DNA from: Semisulcospira habei
Taxonomy: Eukaryota; Mollusca; Gastropoda; Semisulcospiridae
Assembly: GCA_036245525.1 (NCBI GenBank)
Contig: BTPG01000006.1
Span: 69,269,400-69,333,399 of the forward strand
Length of the DNA: 64,000 bases
Reading direction: 5' to 3'
Made by a program: the position numbers and the translations under genes. Positions 20,040 through 30,842 of the stretch are shown piece after piece (position 1 is the first letter of the stretch; every line of letters begins with the position of its first letter). The notes beneath the pieces were generated by a model that was given only the letters and a program-made list of their open reading frames with translations, was not told the DNA's origin and ran no database searches.

Positions 20040-20208
20040 CTGCAGCTGGAGATGGATTTATCTTGATAATTCAAGGGTAGTGCCAGTTAGCTTGCCGTTC
20101 AGGCGCCAAGCTAATTTGGCACTACCCGTGAATTGGCATGGTCAAACCACCCCTGCAACTGGTACATAGTCGTTTAGGAACACTTCCAAAATTTGGGGCT
20201 AAGAGGAT
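20040..20208. mobile_element. Fold-back element FB2, short
   Basis: catttagtcctgcagctgga...gataattcaagggtagtgcc/ggcactacccgtgaatt...gaggat, with TTAC at the left and TTAA (20209) at the right. A C run and an A run follow at 20217-20261. Confidence 0.75.
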
Positions 20209-20530
20209 TTAAAACACTCCCCCCCCCCCCCCCTCCCCCGCCAAAAAAAAAAAAAAAAAAAGTGACTTACTGCATTGTGTACTCACAGACAATATCAACA
20301 TTTTTTCTCGTTCGGACACAACTCTATAAACGTACAGTCTAATTTATTATACATTACCGATAAAACTGTTTTGACACACAAATCAAGGTAATTTCATTAC
20401 ATGTCTATGTGATTATTCTGGCTGTATCTCACAGTAGCGACACAAAAGGCTGTGATATATATGCTGACTATACATATTGTGACTGTTGACTATCCTCTTT
20501 TTAAGCCAGCGATGTTCATCTATGTTTCAG

Positions 20531-20701
20531 TGAACGGCAACTGGAATGCATGGGTACAGTGGAGCACATGCACCGCCACCTGTGATGGAGGGGAAAGACG
20601 TCGCCAGCGCACGTGCAACAACCCTGTTCCTCAATATGGCGGCAAGGACTGTCAGGGGCCAAGTGCTGAAGAAGAGACCTGCAATTCACAGTTATGCCCT
20701 G
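20531..20701 (+). CDS. Gene A exon: thrombospondin type 1 repeat 2
   Basis: The acceptor is catctatgtttcag and the donor CCTG|GTAAAA; phase 1 to 1, 171 bases. It encodes NGNWNAWVQWSTCTATCDGG, then ERRRQRTCNNPVPQYGGKDC, then QGPSAEEETCNSQLCP. It has the TSP1 framework (W..W..WS-CTATC-GG-RxRxC-ETC-CP). The first tryptophan triplet reads NAWVQW rather than SPW. It follows TSP1 repeat 1 in the same phase. In copy B the whole interval 20,340-21,120 is missing and replaced by a LINE fragment. Confidence 0.95.
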
Positions 20702-20836
20702 GTAAAAAAAAATCGTCTTTTATTTTAAGAATGCACAGATAAATTCACATAACCAAATTTCGTTTACTGCCTGCATTAGTTTGTTCCTTGTTAATTATAT
20801 AATTTATTGAAAAATAAATGTTATTTTTTTATACAG

Positions 20837-21145
20837 CCACCATTATTTTGTGTATATAGAATTCCAGCTACTCCCGTACAGACTGTGGTGTACCTCCCAC
20901 CCAGGGAGGATGCCACAAGTACACTTCAACTGAAAAGCCACTTCAAAAGCCAATATGTGCACATTGTTCTTTAACTCAATCGCGGCAATGAGTTAACTGT
21001 GAAACTGTCCTTTTGTGTAATCTTTCTCAACACTGCGAATTCTCCTGTTTTTGTGCCATCTCCTGTGTAGTTTGCCATGTTCAAAACCTGCATTCTGTTC
21101 ATGTACCATTAATTCATCTATGAATAAAGCAATAGAAAAAAAAAA
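20837..21145 (+). CDS. Probable terminal exon and 3' UTR of gene A
   Basis: A pyrimidine-rich acceptor (gttatttttttatacag) is followed in phase 1 by codons for ATIILCI and TAG at 20857-20859. Reading on from TSP1 repeat 2 would thus end the protein seven residues later, with no membrane segment, implying a secreted product. An AATAAA lies at 21123-21128, with CAATAG and an A run just after it. About 265 bases of 3' UTR would hold a mini fold-back between the TTAA at 20971 and the TTAA at 20993. The exon is inferred from signals only. Confidence 0.45.
21123..21128 (+). promoter_or_regulatory. Polyadenylation signal AATAAA
   Basis: A consensus hexamer followed within 20 bases by an A-rich tract. 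Copy B keeps it at about 58497-58502, although the sequence before it has been replaced by a LINE piece. Confidence 0.5.
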
Positions 21146-21398
21146 AAGACTGAATTATGATGCTCTAACTTGATAAGTGTTGATGTAACAATATTTTTAA
21201 AATGCGACTGAAATATCATGCACATGGTAGTCATTTTCGCCTGTTGTTACGACCTTTGTGAGAATTTGAACATTGTCAAAAAGTTCGTGGATAGGCCTAC
21301 TCCTTGCAATCTAGGCGTTCGTCATAATGCTCACGGAGTGATGGAGACTGTACGATTTTTGCGACAATTTTTACAGATTCTGAAACCTACCAATTAGA

Positions 21399-21600
21399 CC
21401 CTTCACTGCCGAGAAAAAAGTGATCACGATCCAACTGCAAGAGACATAAATTCTTATGAGCCCCCGCGACAACGGGGCCTAATGCGTATCTATGCCTCGC
21501 GCTGAGACCATGTTTCATGGACGGGTTTGGTTTTTGGTCGCTGAATTAACCAAATAAGATTTAGAAACAACAACAAAAATCAGTGTATGTGCAGTGGCTT
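21399..21600. mobile_element. Fold-back element FB1, asymmetric type
   Basis: agacccttcactgccgag...gagcccccgcgacaacggggcc, then gctgagaccatgtttcatgg and gtcgctgaattaacc. Copy B has it at 58771-58990. Confidence 0.8.
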
Positions 21601-21860
21601 AAGAGCCAGATAACACCACCTGTTTTAGAAACACGGATATAAATGCAACTTATAAGAGACACTGATATTCATTAGTCCCTGCAACTGCGGGGACACGTTA
21701 TGATCTGTTTCTTGCCTCTGCATCGGATTTGCGGCGCCCCTTCCCATATGCGTAACTCCTATAGAGGCTATGTTTGCATCAGCTTTTATAAATGTGTCGC
21801 AAAACTCGTGTATAATTTTGGGTGTCTGAAAAGTGTGTTTGAGCACATTTTCTCTTTTAA

Positions 21861-21906
21861 CTCATTCGCGGCCAGCCGCATCGGGATGCGGCTGACCGCA
21901 AATGAG
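21861..21906. mobile_element. Mini fold-back FB4, 46 bp
   Basis: CTCATTCGCGGCCAGCCGCA-TC-GGGATGCGGCTGACCGCAAATGAG lies between TTAA at 21857 and 21907. Copy B has it at 59245-59290. Confidence 0.8.
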
Positions 21907-22224
21907 TTAACGTGGAGGTGGAGACTGAAGGAGTGTACAGGATCTATGTGGCATTAGTTACATTGTCTCAAAGCTTGTTACATGGACCCTAATACGATAC
22001 GGGTCTCCAATTTGTTCCACGCTAAAAACACTGTTGAATGACAGCATTGGGTAAAAAGTACTTTCATTTCAACGGTCAAAAATGTCTAAAATGATAGAAT
22101 ATTCCATTGATGCAATATTAATCTACAGCGTTAATATTATATTGTGTTGTATAATATACGTTGACATGTTGCTTGTTAATCTGATATCATTCACATATTT
22201 ACAACTCCTTCACTTTTAATGACA

Positions 22225-22490
22225 ACTGTGTGGGATGGATCGACCATGACAGCCAAACGGTAGTGAGTGCTGTAGCTTGTGAAATTAAAAGTAAGATTGT
22301 ACTAGGCTGCAAATATCTTATTACGCCCAGACATTGTGTTCAGATTAAACCAGTAATCCTTGGATATGTGAATCGATCATGCCAGTTCAAGGACGAAACA
22401 AGAATAGCTTGGAGCTTTGAAGCGCCACGCTACTCCTGCTCCTTTCTTGAACTATCATGGTCGATCTATCATTTGTACTGTACTGTAGTC
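22225..22490. mobile_element. FB2-related fold-back with a long loop
   Basis: ggatggatcgaccatgacag at the left faces gaactatcatggtcgatcta at the right. The inner pair agaatagcttggagctt/gaagcgccacgctac is degraded here but cleaner in copy B (agaatagcttggcgcttcga-agcgccacgctac). The 94-residue open frame across it is a by-product. Confidence 0.65.
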
Positions 22491-22765
22491 TACCGGGCAG
22501 GGCTGCCAGATTAAGCAGTATGGTGTTCGAATCGACACTAAATCAGAGCATACAACTAATCTAACTGTCGCAATACTGGGACTCGCTCTACTAATGATTA
22601 CACAGTAGCAAAACGTCTATCGGCTCACGGTGGCCTCAGTGGACCCACCCACAGCCGTGCGCGGGCTAACTGCGGCCGTTGTGGGCCCGAGGACGTTGTT
22701 TACTGGTGGTCGGTTGCTGAAGATGAATCATATTGATGAAATGTTATTGGCAGTGCCTGATTACA

Positions 22766-22825
22766 CACGCGCGCACGCACGCACACATATTCACACGCAC
22801 ACACACTCACAAACCCACGCACGCA

Positions 22826-22906
<81 letters not shown>

Positions 22907-22920
22907 TCACAAACCCACGA
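22766..22920. repeat. (AC)n/(ACGC)n microsatellite
   Basis: Mixed ACGC and AC units. Copy B has a much shorter array at 59935-60000. Confidence 0.95.
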
Positions 22921-23156
22921 TAGTTTACATCACCGATAACATCGAATACAATAATATTTGTAATATATACAACCAAATTTCAAATTATTATTCAAAAGCA
23001 GAAAATGCAAATTTCTGTCACAGTTTATCTGATTGCTTACAAACCGGCAAACATTTCCCAAATTTAGAAGAAAAAAAAAGTGAACCCCAAAAAATGAGCT
23101 CTTGCGATCACAGATATCTAAGAAGATACTGTGTCTGGCATGATCAGTAACAGTGT

Positions 23157-23273
23157 TTAGCTCATTCAAGGCGCCTCGCATCAGAACCTACAAAAGTGTC
23201 GTATGGCGGTGCCGGCGGCAACGCTGCAAGACCCGTCCGCAGCTATTGATGCGGGGTCCCTTGAATGAGTTAA
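23157..23273. mobile_element. Fold-back element FB5
   Basis: TTAGCTCATTCAAGG...gcatcagaacctacaaa at the left, and gcagctattgatgcggggtc...CCTTGAATGAGTTAA at the right. Copy B has it at 60245-60360. Confidence 0.75.
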
Positions 23274-23329
23274 TGAATTTAGTGTAGATTTGTAAAGAAC
23301 CTATAGACCACGTGACTACTCAAGCCTCT

Positions 23330-23665
23330 GCAGATTTTTGTCCACATTGCATTAGTGGGGTTTCGTTAGTGAGGTTTCGTTTGCAACCAACGACTCGCAA
23401 CAACGAACGAGAGCGAAGTCACAGCGGATAGCATGCTTGTGCCATAAGCATTGTCAATACTCCAAAGATGTATAGATTCTCATGAGCCCTCAGGACACAT
23501 GAGGATCTGCGCCTCTTGGAGATGCTTGGGGTGTTGTCTATGCTTATGGTACACACTGGATGTCCGCTTTGACCTCGCTCTATTTAATTGTTCAGAGTCG
23601 TTGGATGTAAACGTAACTTCACTTATGACACAAATAACATTAAATCGGTGGTGAAAGGCCGGTCT
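23330..23665. mobile_element. Fold-back element FB6, long palindrome
   Basis: gtttgcaaccaacgactcgc...gcatgcttgtgccataagca faces tgcttatggtacacactgga...gagtcgttggatgtaaacgt. The centre is ttctcatgagccctcagg/acatgaggatct. Copy B has it at 60440-60745. Confidence 0.75.
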
Positions 23666-23793
23666 GAGCAAAACTGAGATGATAATCAGGTCAATTTTGA
23701 GTATTTGAATAGTACGGAGTGTTTTAAATACTCATCGTTTTTTAAAGTTCATTTCATTTAACGTTTCTTTTTCTTTCGCTTCATTTTATTTAA

Positions 23794-23990
23794 CCCATTT
23801 AGTTCCGACGCCGTACAGCAGGAGATGGATTGACCACGATAATTCAAGGACAGTGCCAGATTGGCTTAGGCGCCAAGTCAATCTGGCACTAACCTTGAAT
23901 AATCATGATCAGTCCATCTCCTGCAACTGGTACGTAGTCGTTTGGCAACACATGCAAACTTTGAGAAATGTGGACGTGAAGCTGAATGGG
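23794..23990. mobile_element. Fold-back element FB2
   Basis: CCCATTTAGTTCCGACG...gtggacgtgaagctgaatggg between TTAA at 23790 and 23991, core cagattggcttaggcgcc/aagtcaatctg. Copy B has it at 60885-61087. Confidence 0.85.
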
Positions 23991-24338
23991 TTAATCCAAC
24001 ACAGGAGCCAGAAATCATGAAGGACTGTCAACATGTAAAACTACTTAACTGGTACTGCAAATAAATTTCAACAGATCTCCCATCTTGGGAAAATCCTATT
24101 TAACAGTCGAATTACATTATTTTAAAGTACAATTACGCGTCAATTTGTAGACACATTTCAGCACTATTTGTGCTTGTTATGACTTGTCGACACACGTAAT
24201 GAACGTTAACAGCAGTTTGGACACTTTCAACATCATAAATTGAACTTCTGCTCTGATAAAAACTCACCATGAAATCGAAAATGACTGCCATTGCAAAGCA
24301 AAGGGAAATACCAAACGTGCCATGCACCTTACGATTAA

Positions 24339-24443
24339 CCCATTTAGCGCCAACGCACCACAGCAATCCATCTCCTGCAACTGTAACATAATCCTTAAGT
24401 AGCACCTTCAAAATTTTAAAATGCGGCCGTGGGGTTAAATGGG
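24339..24443. mobile_element. FB2 deletion derivative, 105 bp
   Basis: CCCATTTAGCGCCAACG...gcggccgtggggttaaatggg between TTAA at 24335 and 24444. The palindromic core is missing. Copy B has it at 62055-62159. Confidence 0.8.
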
Positions 24444-24634
24444 TTAAACCTTCGTATCCACGAAATGCCGTGCAGTTTGCTTTCTCCTAATGTTTGTAGT
24501 TTTTTTTTTAAGACCCATCAACTTCTTAAATCATCGTATTAAGAATACAATATACGGTCAGCACATTTTTCCGTTTAGTCAAATAAACACTTGAGCAAAA
24601 CACATCATGAGAGAACTGTACACCACAATTCGTT

Positions 24635-24705
24635 ATAACCATTTGCGTGGAATTTACTGGAATCATCGCGACTAAAACCGATATCGACACGCAAATGGAT
24701 AATAT
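24635..24705. mobile_element. Fold-back element FB3
   Basis: aaccatttgcgtggaatttac-tggaatcatcgcgactaaaa...cgacacgcaaatggataa. Copy B has it at about 62348-62420. Confidence 0.7.
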
Positions 24706-25157
24706 TTATATCCGGTACGTTGAAATTCACAAGTGTGAGTGGTTGCGGTTTCTCTTGGAATGTACGGTATATCTTTTTTTTTTTAAGCAAAAGAAGGAAG
24801 GTATATGGATATAACAATTATACAGAGAGACTGCCCGCGACACTCGCAAAACAGGCAAGAATTAAAGAAAAAAAAAACTGTACAAAAATAGAACTTGGAC
24901 AATTCCCCCACCACCCTCCTTGTTCTTCCCCCCACCCCCTTACCTCCCCCAGAGTGAAATCACCGCAAGGTAGAAGCACTTCCACTGCCAAAGTATTCAT
25001 TATTTTAGTCATCAATAAATATTTTTCTGTAATCAACAATATTAATGATACGCCTGATATCCATATAACTGGAGAATTTTTAAAAATATCTACAAAAACG
25101 TTCAAAAAAACTTTGTCTTTTTCAGTCTCTCTACACTTTTTCTCAATGGCCTGGCTC

Positions 25158-25222
25158 TATTCGATTGGTCGTCCGTTCTCAATACAACTTGATTCGATCG
25201 GTCGTCCGTTCTCAAGGCAACT
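25158..25222. repeat. 33-bp tandem repeat, two copies
   Basis: gattggtcgtccgttctcaa and gatcggtcgtccgttctcaa head two successive units. Copy B has one at about 62884-62922. Confidence 0.8.
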
Positions 25223-25931
25223 GGAGTCCCCTTGTCATATATTACCAAAGTAACATGTGATAAGTAGACTCCCTTATTACATGTTACGATGACAACGTTA
25301 CTCGCTGAGCAAAGCGTTCTCCCCCAAAATATATCTTTGGCCAATCACAATTCTCAGTACAAACATACCCTAATCTTCTTTCAGTCAAACCTCTAAACAA
25401 AACTATGCCAATATACAATTTAGAGGGCTACACAACAGAAAGAACTATATGTAGGTGTTCTATGATACGGCTGATACCAGTTTTATACAAAACATAACTG
25501 AATATTTAGATAAGTCAGATAATATCAACGACAGGAAGATTTATCTGAAGTGAAGACTATCACCTACTGACGGTTAAGAAACAAAAAGCTGGATAAATAA
25601 CAATACAGGGGGTTACGCAACGAAATAATGATATACATGCATTGTGTTTAGCCTATATTACCAATTCCATACAAAAGAATGACTGAAAATGTGTTGAATT
25701 AAAAAAAAAAAAAATACAGGCGAGTGAATTTCCAGGAGAATGCAGTTCGCACGAGGTTGTTGACTGGTAGTCGAAAGTATGGAGATTTACGTCCCTTGAA
25801 CCTCTACGTCACACGTAAAGTTTTGGGTTTTTTCAAGGGTATACTTTCTACAGTTGAAGACAAAACCACTGTATTACGAATTTGACTTTGCCAGTGGTTT
25901 TTGTCACCTCTCGGGTCCGGTCACAGGTGTC

Positions 25932-25988
25932 AATGTCGGAGGTAAGTGTTCCGAGCTATAGCCCTGGACTCTTACCTCCGACATTGAT
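25932..25988. repeat. Short hairpin
   Basis: tcaatgtcggaggtaag and cttacctccgacattga are perfect complements about 24 bases apart. The same lies at 63522-63580 in copy B. Confidence 0.85.
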
Positions 25989-26379
25989 CCCCCCTCCAGA
26001 CGACAAGAACGACTGGCAAAGCATAACTCGTAATACAACTAATAATGTTTATATGCATGAATTCATGTTTTAGTATAACCATGATAAAACTGGGAAATAC
26101 ACGAGACATATTGTTTATCTCATAACATTGAAAATACAGACATATTTTAAGCAATTTAAAAAATCAAAGTTGAAAGCCGCTGAGAATCTATACATAAATG
26201 TAATGCAAAAAGTATAAAACAATTAAGGACTGTAATCAAGTAGTAACAAGAAAGGCAAAGCCCTTATGGCTCACGTGGATCACCGATCCACACATGTCTG
26301 ACAATAAGTAAGGGATGGCTTCTGCACTAACAACATCCATGTTTTTTCAAACTTTAATCAATTTGAACATCTCTCAAAC

Positions 26380-26735
26380 CCCCGTGACCCTTGACCTTTG
26401 CGGTGAGTCGACTAAATTAGGATACATAGGAAGGTCTTATCATCAGCTACCTGTGTGCCAAATTTGATTTAAAAGTTTGCAAAAATGTTGATAACTATAT
26501 TATTGGCATTTTATACACATATGTCGACCTCTTGTGACCCTTGACCTTTTCCGAGGTGTCATCCAAATGTGTATGCATAAATAGGTCTTACTATCAGGTA
26601 TCTCTGTAGCAAGTTTGGGTTTGAAGTTGTGAATAGTAATTGAGGAAAATCATTTATTGTCAAAATATGGCCAAAAGTTTTACCTATTTCCTGAGCTCTT
26701 GTGACCCTTGACCTTTCTGAGGGATCAGCCAAATT
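26380..26735. repeat. About 150-bp tandem repeat with direct-repeat hormone-site-like motif
   Basis: tgacccttgaccttt begins successive units at 26388, 26536 and 26701. Each is followed by a block such as aggtcttactatcaggtatc and agcaagtttgggtttgaagt. The array is broken at about 26736 by other repeats and resumes at 27541. Copy B reaches the first unit at the window end. Confidence 0.8.
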
Positions 26736-26869
26736 AGTATAATAATAATAATACATAGCATTTATATGGTGCATTTCTCATATTTATAATATAACTCAGT
26801 GCGCATGACATAGCCGCGAACTGAACCCAACAAGCACGCTCACGTGAATCACGCGCATTCCATCACACA

Positions 26870-27232
26870 CCAGCCCCCACCCGCGTCTGCCCTGGGGGAC
26901 TTGGGTGGGGTTAACTACTTTTTAGTGCCCAGGGTTACCCTGGTCAGCCCGACAGGGTGGGTTTTCCTCTCTATTCTGGGGCATGTGTTTCTGTCTACCC
27001 GTGGTCCATTCACCTGTATCTTCCTATTTTAAACTCTTCCTACTGTCTGCGCTGCCTATTGAATGTGTGATGCTAAATGGTCTTAGCTTTATTTAGGCCC
27101 CATATCTTATTTAAAGTATTGGACCGGCTGGCGACCTACATTTAATATTCTGTTTAGTTTTATTTTCACAAGCAGTGCACGTCCTGAGAAAGCCTGTCGC
27201 GACGTTAAGCAATGTACAATCAATCAATCCAT
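26870..27232 (+). mobile_element. SINE-like or LINE-3'-like repeat, copy 1
   Basis: From cagcccccacccgcgtctgc to the 3' end gacgttaagcaatgtacaat with an AATC tail. A second copy sits at 28366-28758 in the same orientation. Ends of this kind, with a short simple tail, are usual for LINE-mobilised elements. No RNA polymerase III boxes were recognised. Confidence 0.7.
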
Positions 27233-27237
27233 CACAC

Positions 27238-27538
27238 ACTGTACATAAACACAGAACATTCACGTGGTGCTAAGGGCAAGCTCAAGCGAGCTACTGAAAT
27301 TTGTGGAAATTTAAATCGTTTTTTATAATTTTGAAATCTGATTAAGCAGACTGAAATTAATACAAATTTGTGGGGGAGGAAAGAGCCGACGTACCCGGAG
27401 AAAGAACCCTCCGACGGTCCGCCCGAATTAATGGTGACACTTACTAGAGGAGAAAAGTCCGACGACGGAACCGGGTATCGAACCTGGCACCTCTTGCATT
27501 GGTGGCAGGCGCTTTTACCGCTGCGCTACGGACCGCCC
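27238..27538 (-). mobile_element. tRNA-derived SINE
   Basis: On the minus strand the head reads GGCGGTCCGTAGCGCAGCGG with an A-box-like TAGCGCAGCGG. About 45 bases later comes a B-box-like GGTTCGATACC. The cloverleaf ends are not intact enough for a functional tRNA. The body runs on through ggacttttctcctctagtaa to an AT-rich tail. The left border is approximate. Confidence 0.7.
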
Positions 27539-27540
27539 CA

Positions 27541-28010
27541 GATAGGTCTTACCATCAGGTATCTCTGTAGCAAGTTTGGGTTTGAAGTTGTGAATAGTAT
27601 TTAAAAAAATCGTTTGTCAAAATATGGCAATTTTGTACCTATTTCTTGAGCTCTTGTGACCCTTGACCTTACCGAGGGATCAACCAAATTAGTGTGCATA
27701 GAAAGGTCATACCATCATGTATCTTTGTACCACGTTTGGGTTTGAAGTTGTAAATAGTATTTGAGAAAAAATAAATTATGTCCAAAAATAGCTATTTTTG
27801 ATATATTTCATGATCCTCTGTGATCTTGACCTTTGTGGGTGGTCACTGAAATCGGTATGTTTAGAAGGGTCTTCTCACAAAGTATCCTTGGGCCTAGTTT
27901 GAAGACTGTAACTTGAACAGTCTCTGAGAAAATGCCAACGTTAAAGTTTACCACAGACGACGGACGACGGTGGACAAACTACGGACGGACCACCACTGGC
28001 CCAGAACATA
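27541..28010. repeat. Continuation of the tandem repeat array
   Basis: Further units with tgacccttgaccttaccga at about 27657 and tgatcttgacctttgtg at about 27822. The closing part ggacgacggtggacaaacta is found inverted near 40515-40560. Confidence 0.75.
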
Positions 28011-28139
28011 CTCACTTTTGCTTCGCACTGTCTACTTCGCTTATAACAAGCTCGGATATCATAAACGTCGGATACAACAACACATTTTCAGACGTTCCAA
28101 TAACACTGTAAAATGCAAACTTCGTTTATAACAAACTTC

Positions 28140-28210
28140 TAGTATAAGGGTGGGGGTGCCAGAATAGCTTGGCGCCTGAGGCGCGAAGCTATTCTGGCAC
28201 CACCCTTTAA
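28140..28210. mobile_element. FB2 core fragment
   Basis: gggtggggg-tgccagaatagcttggcgcc faces gcgcgaagctattctggcac-caccctt. Confidence 0.75.
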
Positions 28211-28216
28211 CTAAGA

Positions 28217-28268
28217 TGAACACCGTGAGATGGCCTGCTCGGCGTTTAACCCAAATAACTAACTAATA
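28217..28268 (-). repeat. SINE-like repeat fragment
   Basis: ccgtgagatggcctgctcgg then cgtttaacccaaataactaa, the same repeat as at 8286-8378. Confidence 0.75.
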
Positions 28269-28365
28269 AGATGGTTGATATAATTGTATCCTAATCTGTA
28301 ACGTAGCCTGCACAGAACAAAAAGACATTTTTTAAATAAAAATAAATCCGCCTATAGATGTAATG

Positions 28366-28758
28366 GGCCCCACCCGGGTCTGCCCTGGGGGACTTGGGTG
28401 GGGTTAGGTATTTTTTAGTTCCCAGGGTCACCCTGGTCAGCCCCACAGGGTGGGTTTATCTCTCTATTCTGGGGCATGTGTTTCTGTCTACCCTTTGTCC
28501 ATTCACCTGTATTTGCCATTTTAAAACTCTCCCTACTGTCTGCACTGCCTGTAGCTCTTGATATTGGATGTGTGTTGCTAAATGGTCTTAGCTTTATTTA
28601 GGCCCATGTGTTAGGTTTATTTAATGTATTTGACCGGCTGGCGACATACATTCAATGTTCTGTTTAGTTGGGTTTTTTTTCACAAGCAGTGCAGGCACGT
28701 CCTGAGAAAGCCTTGTTGCTGTCGGGACGTTAAGCAATGTACAATCAATCAATCAATA
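28366..28758 (+). mobile_element. SINE-like or LINE-3'-like repeat, copy 2
   Basis: Closely matches 26870-27232, with a fuller 3' part (cttgttgctgtcgggacgtt) and an (AATC)n tail. Confidence 0.75.
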
Positions 28759-28774
28759 TAGATGTAATGGGGGG

Positions 28775-28967
28775 TATCTCATTCAGCACGACGGCCGTAT
28801 TTTCCAAATTTTGGAGGCGTCTTCTATCGACTATGCACTGTTCCAGGAGATGGATCGACCATGATAACTCAAGGGTAGTGTCAGATTAGCCTGGCGTTTC
28901 AGGCGCCAATCTAATCTGGCACTACCCTTGAATTATCTCCTGCTGTAGTGCGTCAGGGCTGAATGTG
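28775..28967. mobile_element. Fold-back element FB2
   Basis: ctcattcagcacgacggccg...agattagcctggcg/gcgccaatctaatctgg...gggctgaatgtg, then TTAA at 28968. Confidence 0.85.
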
Positions 28968-28971
28968 TTAA

Positions 28972-29656
28972 CATGTCCATTCTGGAACTCGGGTAGTAGG
29001 AAGAAGGGAGTAGGCCCCTATATATATACAAACGAGAAGGTCCACTTTCGTCTAAAATAATGCTATTTGGGATCCATAGTTCGACATATGCAGATAGAGC
29101 ATGTGGGTATGGTTTTATGTGGACAGATCTTAAAAGCGTGTGCAGGTAATAATTATGCTTGTCAGGCAGTTTGGGTTTTTTATTTCTTTTTTTTTTTTTT
29201 TTTGATAATCCGCGACACTGACCAACAAGAGGTGTTACTACCTTGTGCTACATAAATAACTGCGGAATTGTCCCCCTTTTTATGGCAAAAAAAACCCCCA
29301 CGTGTCTCTGTAACATATTCTTTTGGTCATCTAGAACAAGATGAAAAACACGCTGCTGTACTGGAAACCTTCATTCATACAACACACAAGCAAAAAATTA
29401 AAAGGTGTACGAAAACTACGAGTAAGGTGTTCACGCGAAAACTACGAGTAAGGTGTTCACGCGAAAAACTGGAAACTAAACAAAAGCAGATACAGAAAGT
29501 GTTGCCAATAATGCTAACCCAGAAATGTGCACAATAATTTTGCCAACAGTGTTCACACTCTCATAAAGCAAGGGTGGTAGACGATTGTCAATATAACATT
29601 AACTCTTCTGTTCTCACATTAATTCACTGGCATGTCTTACTGCCAACGATAACCCC
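28972..29656. other. Unannotated stretch with a short tandem repeat
   Basis: A 30-bp unit, cgaaaactacgagtaaggtg-ttcacg, is duplicated at about 29408-29466. A T run lies near 29186-29202. The open frame at 29067-29255 is T-run driven and has no domain or splice support. Confidence 0.6.
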
Positions 29657-29660
29657 TTAA

Positions 29661-29866
29661 CTCATTCAGCCCGAAGCACGTACTTTCCAAATTTTGGAAG
29701 CGTCATCTAACGACTGTGCACCAGTTGCAGGAGATGGATCGATCATGATAATTCAAGGGTAGTGCCAGATTAGCTTGGCGCCTGTCGGCGTCAAGCTAAT
29801 CTGACACTACCCTTGAATTATCATGGTCGACCCATCTCCTGCTGTAGTGCGTCAGGGCTGAATGGG
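29661..29866. mobile_element. Fold-back element FB2, full length
   Basis: 206 bp between TTAA at 29657 and 29867: CTCATTCAGCCCGAAG...GTCAGGGCTGAATGGG, core agattagcttggcgcctgtc/ggcgtcaagctaatct. This is a good type copy of the family. Confidence 0.9.
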
Positions 29867-29989
29867 TTAAACATTTTTTATTTCCGGTAGCATGAGACAC
29901 ACGACCTGCTGTAAGACAAATGGGCTTTCCATAACACAAAATACAGTTGAAGCTTATCTTCTCCACACTGACAAGATACGGAATGAGAA

Positions 29990-30152
29990 GAAGAAAAAAT
30001 CCAAGTTGTTCTGGAATTGCGTTTTTATTTCTCAAATTTTCGCCCTCAGGGGAATTACCTGGTTCCCTCTTACCTGAGCATTCCTCTGATGAAGCCCTCA
30101 CAGAGTGGGCAAAAATTTGAGAAATAAAAATGGAACTCCAGAACAACGTGCA
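29990..30152. mobile_element. Fold-back element with 40-45-bp arms
   Basis: gttctggaattgcgttttta-tttctcaaattttcgccc pairs with gggcaaaaatttgagaaata-aaaatggaactccagaac around a loop of about 65 bases. It is not related to FB1-FB6 at its ends. Confidence 0.8.
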
Positions 30153-30221
30153 TTAAATTTATTCTTTCTTTTTCTCATTATTCTTAGATTTCAACGTCAC
30201 TTGAATCTTTGTTAGGAGCGT

Positions 30222-30325
<104 letters not shown>

Positions 30326-30764
30326 TGTGTTGTAACTGTCTTTTCTAAGCGTGTTTCTTTCTTCGTTGGGTTTGTCGCATTTGTTTTGCTCTTTGTCTCA
30401 AATTGACAACGGCCCTTTTGTTGCTTAGTACGAAATGTATAAAGTACGAAGAATAAGAGATAGGAAAATTATTGTCACAAGCAACCACATACAAACATAA
30501 ACATACAGGAGAGTTCCTTCTGTAACGCTCAAAAGGCAAAGGAAAACATCTTACACATGTTTGTGCCTACTCGCAAGGATTGTAAAAAGAATGATAGAAA
30601 AGGCAACATTGATAGCCCGTTGTACTGGCTATTTTTAGCAATCAGAGACCACCATGGAACAGATCTATATAAAGCGATGTACTCCAGGCAGCAAAGGGTT
30701 AAAAGATCGCAATCTTCTTTATTAATGTTCTTAGCTCATCCTGTCCGCGATATACCACCACCCA

Positions 30765-30842
30765 GATATGGGTCGGCCATGATAGTTCAAGGTATAGGCG
30801 CCAAGCTATTCTGCCACAACACTCGAACTATCATGGTCGAAA
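30765..30842. mobile_element. FB2 remnant
   Basis: gggtcggccatgatagttca...ataggcgccaagctattctg...gaactatcatggtcgaa. The left core is deleted. Confidence 0.65.

Noticed and set aside
22230..22514. 94-residue open frame with several cysteines, and its copy at 59637-60185
   Set aside because: It spans a fold-back element from arm to arm. The copy-B version runs on into a microsatellite, and no splice sites bound it.
22630..22976. Overlapping long open frames rich in His/Thr or Cys/Val on both strands
   Set aside because: They are translations of the (AC)n/(ACGC)n microsatellite; the same applies at 6869-7060, 9182-9400 and 45278-45723.
25882..26073. Exon-like frame with a proline-rich end (PPTLIPPPDD)
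   Set aside because: The apparent exon edges gaggtaag and cttacctc are the two arms of a small hairpin, and copy B keeps the hairpin but not the frame.
27480..27538. A functional tRNA gene
   Set aside because: A- and B-box motifs are present, but acceptor-stem pairing and a clean 3' end are not. The sequence continues as a SINE body.
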